Numbered from the stretch's first letter, positions 1 through 5,484 are shown. The stretch: DNA of 6,185 nt from XYD2-FULL-39-9 sp964561035 (GCA_964561035.1 CAZLNR010000034.1:1-6185); one strand, 5' to 3'. Translations and numbers: made by a program. Notes: a model not told the origin generated them from the sequence alone.

Positions 1-1010
1 GTGCCGGTGACAGAAGATCCATTTAAATAATAAGCAAAATAATTAGCGGTTGAGGTATTTACTCCGCCTGCAGCACCGCCGCCCGAAAGAACTCCACAAG
101 TTACTCCGCCATCCAACCCTACCTGCAGGGCTTCATTAGCATTGTTACAACCAGCCAGAGCGGCCAATTTTGCTGATCCGGATATATATAAATTAGTTGA
201 AGTAACTTGAGAAGCAACTACATTGCTAGCAAAAAGATTAGTTGAAGTGACCGATGTGCCCGAAGCAGTTGAGAAACTTAAGCCCCCTGCGCTTAAAGCA
301 CCGGCTAAGACCAAACTACCATCAGAACTTAATCGATTAGAGGATGAAAAAAACTGAATATCCCCTGTTCCTGAACCGCCTTGCAAAGTTAAAGAATTGG
401 TTCCTGTAGCGTTAATCTGAGGATTGGTTCCACCCAAATTAAGATTACCAGAAGATAAAACTGGTATTTGATTACTGGTTGCATTCTGACTAGCTGCAAA
501 ACCGCCAACTGTACTTGCATTTATAGCAAATCCAGAGGCAGTAATACGCTGACGAGGACTTAGAGTTTCAAAACTTACACCCGAACAAGACCCGCTTGTC
601 TGAGCTGCAACTTCAACATTCAAATAAATATCGTCATTATCCTGAAAATTAAAATCGAGCACATCTCCCCCTACCGAAACATCTCCAATCCCCGCATTAA
701 ATACACCGCTTTTAACCAATACTGTCGTGGTAGCAGGCGAACCTGATGGCCAAACCTTTGTGCCTGAACCAACTGTAGAAGTGCTGTATAACGAAAACTT
801 AAAACAATAGTTTGTTCCCGATGAACCGCCTAATAAATTGCCGCTGGTGTCTAATAATCTACCTTGATAATTTAAAATCTTTGGCACACCAGCTACCGCA
901 TAAAGAAAATCCGGCTTAAATAAAAAATAGAATACAAAAAACAAACTGAAAAGAAAGATTTTTTGCAGTTTTTTATTTTTGCAATCACTGTTGTGCCTCC
1001 TCAGCGGCAT
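1..1010 (-). CDS. Secreted beta-rich surface protein with NYQGRL N-terminal module (3'-truncated by window edge)
   Basis: This reading frame is open from an ATG at 1010 to the left edge of the window (336 full codons, no stop), so only the N-terminal part is visible. Residues about 11-17 are basic (KNKKLQK). Residues about 18-32 form a hydrophobic core rich in F and L, ending near LYA (36-38), which looks like a Sec signal peptide. After it come NYQGRL (47-52), an aromatic/Gly-rich beta region, and SPRQRITASGFAINA (151-165). This order is typical of large secreted proteins of Patescibacteria and of some phage-tail-like or endosialidase-chaperone proteins. The rest is low-complexity Ser/Thr/Gly/Asn sequence with a 15-residue repeat (VTSTNL at 254 and 269). 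I infer an exported cell-surface or fibre-like protein. Its C-terminal domain, which would decide the family, lies outside the window. No catalytic residues are recognisable. The start is uncertain: an AGGAGG lies just downstream of this ATG (see findings). Confidence 0.85.
   Translation of the reverse strand, partial: MPLRRHNSDCKNKKLQKIFLFSLFFVFYFLFKPDFLYAVAGVPKILNYQGRLLDTSGNLLGGSSGTNYCFKFSLYSTSTVGSGTKVWPSGSPATTTVLVKSGVFNAGIGDVSVGGDVLDFNFQDNDDIYLNVEVAAQTSGSCSGVSFETLSPRQRITASGFAINASTVGGFAASQNATSNQIPVLSSGNLNLGGTNPQINATGTNSLTLQGGSGTGDIQFFSSSNRLSSDGSLVLAGALSAGGLSFSTASGTSVTSTNLFASNVVASQVTSTNLYISGSAKLAALAGCNNANEALQVGLDGGVTCGVLSGGGAAGGVNTSTANYFAYYLNGSSVTG
192..248 (-). repeat. 45-bp-period coding repeat in the surface protein
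   Basis: The 12-mer attagttgaagt occurs at 192-203 and again at 237-248, exactly 45 bp apart. In the minus-strand protein this gives two 15-residue units beginning VTSTNL at residues 254 and 269. Short-period Ser/Thr/Asn repeats of this kind are common in stalk or fibre regions of exported proteins. Only two units are clear in the window, but more may follow beyond the left edge. Confidence 0.6.
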
Positions 1011-1031
1011 AACTATAAAATTTATACATTA

Positions 1032-1040
1032 ATTATACCA
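1032..1040 (-). promoter_or_regulatory. Extended -10 promoter of the surface protein gene
   Basis: The minus strand reads TGGTATAAT (1040 to 1032), a perfect TGN extended -10 box. No good -35 hexamer is present at 17 bp (TAAAAA at about 1060-1055), which is normal for extended -10 promoters. Transcription would start near 1025, leaving about 15 nt before the ATG at 1010. It fires away from the flippase promoter in the same 131-bp intergenic region. Confidence 0.6.
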
Positions 1041-1098
1041 TAAACTACTAATTTTTTTTACTTTTACCTGTGAGTAATTTATTACTTTGAATTTAAAC

Positions 1099-1127
1099 TT
1101 TAAAAAATCAAAAAATATTGCTATAAT
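1099..1127 (+). promoter_or_regulatory. Extended -10 promoter of the flippase gene
   Basis: TGCTATAAT at 1119-1127 is a perfect extended -10 box. TTTAAA at 1099-1104 is a weak -35 match (4 of 6) at 17-bp spacing. The predicted transcript start near 1134 is only about 8 nt before the ATG at 1142, so the mRNA would be nearly leaderless and without a Shine-Dalgarno sequence. Confidence 0.6.
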
Positions 1128-1141
1128 GAAACAAATTTACT

Positions 1142-2587
1142 ATGACTACTACAAAAATCATCGCGCAAAATACTGCGGTTCAAGTAATCGGTAAAGCTAT
1201 AAGCACTTTACTGGGACTTTTTGCCGTAGGAATCATGACTAGAACACTCGGCGCTGAAAAATTTGGCTGGTATGCTACTGCTACCGGCTTTTTGCAATTC
1301 ATTGGAATCTTAAGCGATTTTGGCTTTACAGCTATTACAGCGAAAATGCTGGCAGAAAATACTTTTCACAGCAAACACCTGCTTAGCAATCTCTTTACTT
1401 GGCGTTTTATCACCGCCATTCTTTTTCAGGGTATAGCTCCACTGAGCATTTTATTATTCCCCTACCCAACGCCTATTAAAATGGCTGTGCTTATTATGTC
1501 AGCATCTTTCTTTGCGATTTCTCTCAACCAAATCTTCATTGGATACTACCAATCAAGCTTAAAAATGAGCACTCAAATCACTGGCGAACTGCTTGGCAGA
1601 CTTATGCTAGTAGCTGGTTTATTCCTAGTATCAATAAAACAATATGGCTTTTTACCAGCTATGCTGGCTATCACCACCGCTTCCATCGCATACACAGGGT
1701 ATCTTTCGTATAAAAGCCCTGGAGTCAAATTTGAGATAGATCGAACTATTTCCAAAGACATATTTCAAAAAATATGGCCTACTGCTATCACAGTCATTTG
1801 CAACGTCTTTTATTTGCAAGGCGACCGTGTAATTCTACCGCTATATGTATCACAGACAGATATGGCTATATATAGCGCCGCTTATCGCGTACTCGATATA
1901 GTAATTCAGGGCGCCTGGATGATTATGGGAATCTTAATGCCGCTTGTAACGTTCGCTTGGTCTAAAAAAATACTGGATGAGTTTAGAAAAAAATACCAGA
2001 TGAGCTTGGACTTAGTATCTTTAGTTTTAATCCCTATTATGTTCGGAATTTTTGCTTTAGCACAGCCAATAATGAACCTAATTGGAGGAAAAGAATTCAT
2101 ACATGGGCGCCCTATAATGCAACTTCTATCCATCGCTATTCTGGGTATTGCGTTTGGCAATATCTTTGGGTATCTGGCACTAGCTATTAATCGCCAAAAG
2201 CAAGCTATATGGATATATTTTTCTGACGCAATCTTAACAACCATTTTATATTTTATTCTTATCCCTCGTTATGGCATATACGGCGCTGCGATAGCTGCAA
2301 TTTTTTCTGAATTTTATGCCGGCATCGGACTTATGCTCCTTTCAAATTACTATGCCGGGTTCTCTCCGCACTTTAAAACAGTATTTAAAATTGTTCTGGC
2401 CAGCGGCATCATGTCCTGGTGTGTTCAGGCTATTTTTGGGTATGTATCACCAATTATTGCCATACCGCACTTTGATCTATTTATCTCTATTTTAGCCGGA
2501 ATTATAATTTACGCACTACTAGTTTTATTATTGAGAATAATTTCAAAAAAAACTATACAGGAAGTATTCTTTAAATCAGCGGTTTGA
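1142..2587 (+). CDS. Wzx-type polysaccharide/oligosaccharide flippase
   Basis: This 481-residue protein is almost entirely hydrophobic helices (about 12-14 segments judged by eye). Its N-terminus matches the polysaccharide-biosynthesis/flippase family of the MOP superfamily: an amphipathic start (IIAQNTAVQVIGKAIS), the conserved R-x-L-G-x-x-x-F-G-x-Y element at residues 34-44, and the L-S-D-F-G segment near 57-61. Members flip undecaprenyl-linked glycan units across the cytoplasmic membrane for envelope polysaccharide or glycoprotein synthesis. The length is normal for Wzx proteins. No glycosyltransferase or polymerase gene is in the window, so the substrate cannot be named. The ATG is supported by an extended -10 box just upstream; there is no Shine-Dalgarno site. 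A MurJ lipid II flippase is a less likely alternative, because the N-terminal motif is the Wzx form. The stop is TGA, shared with the -35 of the next gene. Confidence 0.88.
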   Translation: MTTTKIIAQNTAVQVIGKAISTLLGLFAVGIMTRTLGAEKFGWYATATGFLQFIGILSDFGFTAITAKMLAENTFHSKHLLSNLFTWRFITAILFQGIAPLSILLFPYPTPIKMAVLIMSASFFAISLNQIFIGYYQSSLKMSTQITGELLGRLMLVAGLFLVSIKQYGFLPAMLAITTASIAYTGYLSYKSPGVKFEIDRTISKDIFQKIWPTAITVICNVFYLQGDRVILPLYVSQTDMAIYSAAYRVLDIVIQGAWMIMGILMPLVTFAWSKKILDEFRKKYQMSLDLVSLVLIPIMFGIFALAQPIMNLIGGKEFIHGRPIMQLLSIAILGIAFGNIFGYLALAINRQKQAIWIYFSDAILTTILYFILIPRYGIYGAAIAAIFSEFYAGIGLMLLSNYYAGFSPHFKTVFKIVLASGIMSWCVQAIFGYVSPIIAIPHFDLFISILAGIIIYALLVLLLRIISKKTIQEVFFKSAV

Positions 2588-2612
2588 ATCTGGGCTTAAA
2601 GTTTGTTACAAT
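2584..2612 (+). promoter_or_regulatory. Promoter of the AI-2E family gene, overlapping the upstream stop codon
   Basis: TTGAAT at 2584-2589, a 17-bp spacer, and TACAAT at 2607-2612 preceded by TGT (an extended -10, TGTTACAAT) form a good sigma-70-like promoter. The -35 contains the TGA stop (2585-2587) of the flippase gene. Transcription would begin near 2619, about 14 nt before the ATG at 2633. The downstream gene therefore probably has its own transcript, besides any read-through from the flippase gene. Confidence 0.6.
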
Positions 2613-2632
2613 ATCATAATAATCTTCTCTAT

Positions 2633-3688
2633 ATGAAATTTTCTCGTTTTAAAAACCTTACGTTTTTTACAGCCCTGATTTCAATTACCCTTATATTTCT
2701 ATACTTAATCAGGCCTTTTTTCTATCCTATTTTTTGGGCAGCCGTCATTGCCGGTATTTTCTATCCGATATTTAAAAAAATAAACAAAAAGATAAATTAT
2801 CCAAACTTGAGCGCCTTAGCAACCATTGGCACAATTTTAATTATAATAATTATTCCTGTGGCTGTGTTAAGCAGTTTGGTTTTAAAAGAAACCGTAGAGT
2901 TATATGGGTCAATTTCTAATAACCAAGGGCCTATCGTAAACACAGTAAGCGGAATTTTTAACTGGATAAAAAATAATCCTATTACAGAAAAATTGAATAT
3001 CAACGAACAGCAGGTTACTCAACAATTAACCAGTTTTGCAAAAACTACCACTGATTTTATTTTTACCACAGCAAAAAATATCACTCAGAATTCACTGACG
3101 TTTTTAGTCATGTTTATCATAATGATTTACGCCTTATTCTTCTTCCTAAAAGATGGCGAGAAGTTGCTCAAAAAACTGGCGCACATATCTCCCCTAGGCG
3201 AAAAACATGAAATTATAATGTATAAAAAATTTACCTCAACAGCTCGATCTGTTCTGAAAGGAACACTTATTGTTGGCGGTATACAGGGCGCGCTTACCGG
3301 CATGCTATTTTATATTACCGGCATTGAAGGTGCGCTCATTTGGGGAATAATTACTACGCTTTTTGCTATTGTGCCAGGCTTCGGATCTTATATCATCTGG
3401 CTGCCTGCAGCAATCATAATGTTTATTTTGGGTAATATTTGGCAAGCTGTTCTTATTGCTCTGGTAGGCGGACTAATTATTTCAACTATAGATAATTTTC
3501 TACGTCCAGTTTTAGTTGGTAAAGACACGCAAATGCACCCACTTCTTATTCTATTTTCAACTTTGGGCGGTTTGGTTATTTTTGGCATCTCGGGCTTTAT
3601 TATCGGCCCAATTATTACCGCTCTTCTTTTATCTCTCTGGGAAATGTACGAGCAGTATTTCCATCAGGAATTAGAAAACGATAATTAA
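2633..3688 (+). CDS. AI-2E family transporter (PerM/YdiK/TqsA-like membrane protein)
   Basis: With the ATG at 2633 the protein is 351 residues, the usual size for this family. Two or three hydrophobic helices (about 10-30, 32-47 and 62-84) are followed by a polar segment (about 88-150) with helix-forming Gln/Thr/Lys sequence, and then a membrane-rich C-terminal half. The C-terminal signatures fit the family: IVPGFGSYIIWLPA (about 246-259), DNFLRPVLVGK (about 287-297) and HPLLILFSTLGG (about 302-313), followed by a Gly/Ile-rich GISGFIIGP. Named members include E. coli TqsA, linked to autoinducer-2 export, and others linked to Na+/H+ exchange; the substrate of this protein cannot be told from sequence. 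An in-frame TTG at 2603 would add 10 residues, but it lies inside the promoter, so ATG 2633 is preferred. No Shine-Dalgarno site is seen. The gene ends at the shared terminator. Confidence 0.88.
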   Translation: MKFSRFKNLTFFTALISITLIFLYLIRPFFYPIFWAAVIAGIFYPIFKKINKKINYPNLSALATIGTILIIIIIPVAVLSSLVLKETVELYGSISNNQGPIVNTVSGIFNWIKNNPITEKLNINEQQVTQQLTSFAKTTTDFIFTTAKNITQNSLTFLVMFIIMIYALFFFLKDGEKLLKKLAHISPLGEKHEIIMYKKFTSTARSVLKGTLIVGGIQGALTGMLFYITGIEGALIWGIITTLFAIVPGFGSYIIWLPAAIIMFILGNIWQAVLIALVGGLIISTIDNFLRPVLVGKDTQMHPLLILFSTLGGLVIFGISGFIIGPIITALLLSLWEMYEQYFHQELENDN

Positions 3689-3704
3689 CTCATGCGGCTC
3701 AAAT

Positions 3705-3737
3705 AAAAAATATCCGGCACACTGCCGGATATTTTTT
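3705..3737. terminator. Bidirectional intrinsic terminator between convergent genes
   Basis: A perfect 15-bp inverted repeat (3705-3719 with 3723-3737) with a CAC loop is flanked by A6 on the left and T6 on the right. The GC core is CCGGCA/TGCCGG. Either strand gives a GC-core hairpin ending in a U-tract, so it can end the AI-2E transcript on the plus strand and the mntH transcript on the minus strand. It sits 16 bp after the plus-strand stop and 4 bp past the minus-strand stop. Confidence 0.92.
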
Positions 3738-3741
3738 AAAT

Positions 3742-5097
3742 TTATGAAAATAAAATCGTATATATCAGCCACACATTGAGGCCCATAATTGCTGCTGCGA
3801 TCAACCAGGATGTTATAGTCAAAACTCTATTATTCACAAAAGTTCCCATTATTTTTTTACTACTAGTAAATATAACAAGAGGAAAAACTGCAAAAGAGAG
3901 CTGGACGCTTAAAACCACCTGACTCAACACGAGCAAATCAGTTAAACGACCGGGGCCGTATATGATAATAACAATCACTGCCGGCACAATCGCCATAAAC
4001 CGGGTCACGAGACGACGCAACCATGGCTGGATGCGCAAATTAATAAACCCTTCCATAATTATCTGACCCGCCAACGTACCAGTCATAGTTGAATTCTGTC
4101 CAGAAGCAAGCAGCGCTACTCCAAATAAAATACTAGCTAAGCCGGTGCCAAGCAATGGCGATAATAATTTATAGGCCTGTTCAATCTCGGCCACACCACG
4201 ATACCCGCTAAAATGAAAAGTTGCAGCGGACACTATCAGGATAGCGGCGTTGATAAACAAGGCCAATGATAAGGCAACCGTGGAATCAATGGTGGCAAAT
4301 TTAATAGCTTCTTTTTTTCCTGGTTCATTTTCTTCATAATTACGCGTCTGCACAACTGCGGAATGCAAATACAAATTATGAGGCATAACTGTTGCGCCCA
4401 AAATGCCAACCGCAATATATAACATATCGCGATTAAAGATCAGGTCCGAATTTGGTATAAAACCTTGGAAAACCGATATTACTGCTGGTCCTGATAAAAA
4501 TAATTCCACTACAAAACATCCAGTAATAGTGGCAATTAACGTAATTACAATAGCTTCAATATATCTAAACCCTTTTTTCTGCAACAGTAATATTACAAAC
4601 ACATCCGCAACTGTAATAATCACACCTGCTAAAATTGGAATATTAAATAACAATTTAAGCGCAATAGCAGAACCAATTACCTCTGCCAGATCGCAAGCAA
4701 TAATCATTATTTCCGCCATTAACCAAAAAAATATAGCTGTTTTTTTAGAAAACGTATCTCGGCAAATTTGCGCTAAATCCCTACCTGTTGCAATACCAAG
4801 TTTGAGTGCCAAATGTTGTAAAATAACTGCGAAACAATTTGATAATAAAATAACAAATAGCAGATCATACCCAAACCGAGCTCCGCCTGCTAAGTCAGTT
4901 GCCCAATTTCCCGGGTCCATATATCCAACCGCAACTAAAAATCCAGGACCAGCAAACAAAACAAGTTTTCTAAAAAAAGAAATATCACGAGGAACCGGGA
5001 TTGACTTGTGCACTTCCGGCAAACTCGGCTCTACAAGCTTTAACTGAACATCTGTTTTTTTCCAACCAAGCGCTTCAAATAAGTGAATGTGTGTCAT
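3742..5097 (-). CDS. mntH: Nramp-family Mn2+/divalent metal importer MntH
   Basis: This 451-residue membrane protein carries the defining Nramp motifs. The first is DPGN at residues 61-64 in the first membrane helix (GYMDPGNWATDLAGG). The second is GATVMPHN in the sixth membrane helix, with Met238 and His240. Asp61, Asn64, Ala235 and Met238 match the metal ligands known from Nramp structures; the Met favours Mn2+, Fe2+ and similar ions over Ca2+ and Mg2+. Family members import divalent metal with protons across the cytoplasmic membrane. About 40 polar N-terminal residues precede the first helix, including SLPEVHKSIPVP, an extension seen in one Nramp subgroup. The ATG at 5097 is the only reasonable start, and no Shine-Dalgarno site precedes it. 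The gene begins 11 bp after the U-tract of the tRNA operon terminator, so it depends on a promoter inside that region or on read-through. No clear MntR or Fur box was recognised. The stop (TAA) lies next to the shared terminator. Confidence 0.95.
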   Translation of the reverse strand: MTHIHLFEALGWKKTDVQLKLVEPSLPEVHKSIPVPRDISFFRKLVLFAGPGFLVAVGYMDPGNWATDLAGGARFGYDLLFVILLSNCFAVILQHLALKLGIATGRDLAQICRDTFSKKTAIFFWLMAEIMIIACDLAEVIGSAIALKLLFNIPILAGVIITVADVFVILLLQKKGFRYIEAIVITLIATITGCFVVELFLSGPAVISVFQGFIPNSDLIFNRDMLYIAVGILGATVMPHNLYLHSAVVQTRNYEENEPGKKEAIKFATIDSTVALSLALFINAAILIVSAATFHFSGYRGVAEIEQAYKLLSPLLGTGLASILFGVALLASGQNSTMTGTLAGQIIMEGFINLRIQPWLRRLVTRFMAIVPAVIVIIIYGPGRLTDLLVLSQVVLSVQLSFAVFPLVIFTSSKKIMGTFVNNRVLTITSWLIAAAIMGLNVWLIYTILFS

Positions 5098-5108
5098 AAA
5101 GATACTAC

Positions 5109-5129
5109 AAAAACCCTTTATTAAAAGGG
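5109..5129 (-). terminator. Intrinsic terminator of the tRNA operon
   Basis: On the minus strand CCCTTT (5129-5124) pairs with AAAGGG (5119-5114) around a TAAT loop and is followed at once by TTTTT (5113-5109). It lies 24 nt after the 3' end of tRNA-fMet and ends 11 nt before the mntH start codon. The stem is short (6 bp, three G-C pairs), so termination may be partial. It could also act as an attenuator-like element in front of mntH. Confidence 0.6.
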
Positions 5130-5148
5130 GTGATAAGGAAGAATTGAA
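5120..5148 (-). promoter_or_regulatory. Possible weak promoter for mntH
   Basis: On the minus strand TTTAAT (5125-5120, 5 of 6 to the -10 consensus) lies 17 bp after TTCAAT (5148-5143, a poor -35). Transcription would start near 5113, giving a leader of about 16 nt before ATG 5097, like the other short leaders in this window. The -10 lies within the tRNA terminator hairpin. There is no extended TG, so support is weak. Confidence 0.25.
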
Positions 5149-5152
5149 TTTG

Positions 5153-5224
5153 TTGCGGGACCCGGACTTGAACCGGGAACCTCCGGGTTATGAGCCCAGC
5201 GAGCTGCCATTGCTCTATCCCGCT
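5153..5224 (-). tRNA. Initiator tRNA-fMet (anticodon CAT)
   Basis: The minus strand folds into a full cloverleaf with anticodon CAT (5192-5190) in a CTCATAA loop. Initiator features are visible: three G-C pairs at the base of the anticodon stem (GGG/CCC), an A11-U24 pair in the D stem, and no Watson-Crick pair at the end of the acceptor stem (A1 opposite A72). The remaining acceptor pairs are GCGGGA/TCCCGC, and the T arm is CCCGG-TTCAAGT-CCGGG. The D loop is short (AATGGCA), which makes the gene 72 nt. CCA is not encoded: A73 is followed by CAA. Most bacterial initiators have C1xA72, so the A1 here is unusual. It is the last tRNA of the operon before the terminator. Confidence 0.95.
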
Positions 5225-5238
5225 ATAAAATTTATAGC
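5222..5238 (-). other. Inverted repeat in the tRNA-Gly/tRNA-fMet spacer
   Basis: Eight-base arms GCTATAAA and TTTATAGC (5222-5229 and 5231-5238) form a perfect inverted repeat that includes the first three bases of tRNA-fMet. In RNA a 6-bp GCTATA/TATAGC stem with a 5-nt loop is more realistic. It may help separate or process the two tRNAs, or be chance in AT-rich sequence. Confidence 0.35.
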
Positions 5239-5245
5239 TATTCTG

Positions 5246-5317
5246 AGCAGGTGAGCGGAATCGAACCGCCATCTCATCCTTGGCAAGGATGTATAATAAC
5301 CATTATATGACACCTGC
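5246..5317 (-). tRNA. tRNA-Gly (anticodon GCC)
   Basis: The minus strand gives a 72-nt cloverleaf. The acceptor stem is GCAGGTG/CACCTGC (7 perfect pairs) with discriminator U73, typical of tRNA-Gly. The anticodon stem is CATCC/GGATG around loop TTGCCAA, with anticodon GCC at 5284-5282. The T arm has loop TTCGATT. The D stem is AT-rich and weak (about 3 pairs), with GG in the loop. CCA is not encoded. The gene sits 21 nt upstream of tRNA-fMet in the same transcript. Its 5' end and leader are duplicated 92 bp upstream. Confidence 0.95.
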
Positions 5318-5331
5318 AGCGAGAGAAATAG
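5305..5331. repeat. 27-bp direct repeat, copy 1 (tRNA-Gly 5' end plus leader)
   Basis: On the plus strand this reads atatgacacctgca then gc then gagagaaatag. It matches 5397-5423 at 25 of 27 positions, the two differences being gc against at. In minus-strand terms it covers 14 nt upstream of tRNA-Gly and the first 13 nt of the tRNA. The 92-bp period equals one 72-nt tRNA plus a 20-nt spacer. Confidence 0.85.
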
Positions 5332-5332
5332 A

Positions 5333-5362
5333 CAGCAATAATGAATGTTAATTCTATTGCTG
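5333..5362 (-). other. Hairpin between the degenerate repeat and tRNA-Gly
   Basis: CAGCAATA (5333-5340) and TATTGCTG (5355-5362) are perfect 8-bp inverted arms. Inside them GAAT and ATTC extend the stem by 4 bp past a 2-nt bulge, leaving a GTTA loop. No U-tract follows, so it is not a standard terminator. It occupies the place where the 3' half of an upstream tRNA copy would be. Confidence 0.5.
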
Positions 5363-5377
5363 GATATTTCCGAACGA

Positions 5378-5409
5378 AGGTGGTATATGCCTGAGCATAT
5401 GACACCTGC
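5378..5409 (-). pseudogene. Degenerate tRNA-Gly-like 5' fragment in the tRNA operon leader
   Basis: The minus strand begins GCAGGTGTCATAT, identical to the first 13 nt of tRNA-Gly and preceded by the same leader, but then diverges. No CACCTGC acceptor partner or complete anticodon arm follows. Instead AGGTG (5407-5403) pairs internally with CACCT (5382-5378), and ATATGC (5400-5395) pairs with GCATAT (5390-5385) around TCAG, giving a long hairpin. It starts about 39 nt after the predicted transcript start, where the first tRNA of the operon would be expected. I infer the remains of a tandem tRNA-Gly copy. A functional leader structure is the alternative. Confidence 0.45.
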
Positions 5410-5423
5410 AATGAGAGAAATAG
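5397..5423. repeat. 27-bp direct repeat, copy 2
   Basis: On the plus strand this reads atatgacacctgca then at then gagagaaatag, matching 5305-5331 at 25 of 27 positions. It lies 92 bp from copy 1 and forms the upstream edge of the degenerate tRNA-like fragment. Confidence 0.85.
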
Positions 5424-5454
5424 GATAAAAAAACTAGAAAAAGAGAACGGTCAT

Positions 5455-5484
5455 ATTCTACCACTATTATAATATTTTTGTCAA
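5455..5484 (-). promoter_or_regulatory. Strong promoter of the tRNA operon, overlapping the ATPase stop codon
   Basis: On the minus strand a perfect TTGACA (5484-5479) is followed by an 18-bp spacer and TAGAAT (5460-5455). The -10 is preceded by TGG, making it an extended -10. The -35 contains the TGA stop (5483-5481) of the P-type ATPase gene. Transcription should begin near 5448. An alternative -10, TATAAT (5471-5466), lies too close to this -35. This is the best promoter in the window, as expected for tRNA genes. Confidence 0.8.

Noticed and set aside
1906..2244. A 112-codon minus-strand reading frame inside the flippase gene
   Set aside because: It is antisense to a well-supported membrane protein, has no family features, and no promoter or ribosome site supports it. 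The smaller antisense frames at 1573-1761, 2797-3003, 3388-3588 and 5506-5754 were rejected for the same reason.
1142..2587. MurJ lipid II flippase
   Set aside because: The R-x-L-G-x-x-x-F-G-x-Y N-terminal motif and length fit Wzx-type polysaccharide flippases better, and no cell-wall genes are adjacent. The choice is by eye and not absolute.
2585..2587. UGA recoded as glycine (code 25 of Gracilibacteria and relatives)
   Set aside because: The coding frames contain no internal TGA, and the TGA codons at 2585 and 5483 end proteins at normal family lengths, so TGA acts as a stop here.
2603..2632. TTG start adding 10 residues to the AI-2E family protein
   Set aside because: The TTG lies between the -35 and -10 of a good promoter, upstream of the predicted transcript start, and the added residues are not part of the family fold. 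ATG 2633 is preferred.
4403..5047. A 214-codon plus-strand reading frame opposite mntH
   Set aside because: It lies wholly antisense to a clear Nramp gene with intact motifs, and its translation has no recognisable domain. It is a shadow of the mntH frame.
5305..5423. Attachment-site repeat of an integrative element
   Set aside because: Integrases usually duplicate the tRNA 3' end, while this repeat covers the 5' end and its leader. The 65 bp between copies cannot hold an element, and no integrase gene is present.
5305..5423. CRISPR array
   Set aside because: There are only two repeat copies, one being the start of a functional tRNA gene, and no cas genes. No other regularly spaced repeats occur in the window.
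5331..5448. T-box or other known riboswitch in the long tRNA leader
   Set aside because: The region has GGTG and CCACC segments and hairpins, but no T-box bulge/antiterminator layout and no terminator before the tRNAs. A duplicated tRNA fragment explains the similarity better.
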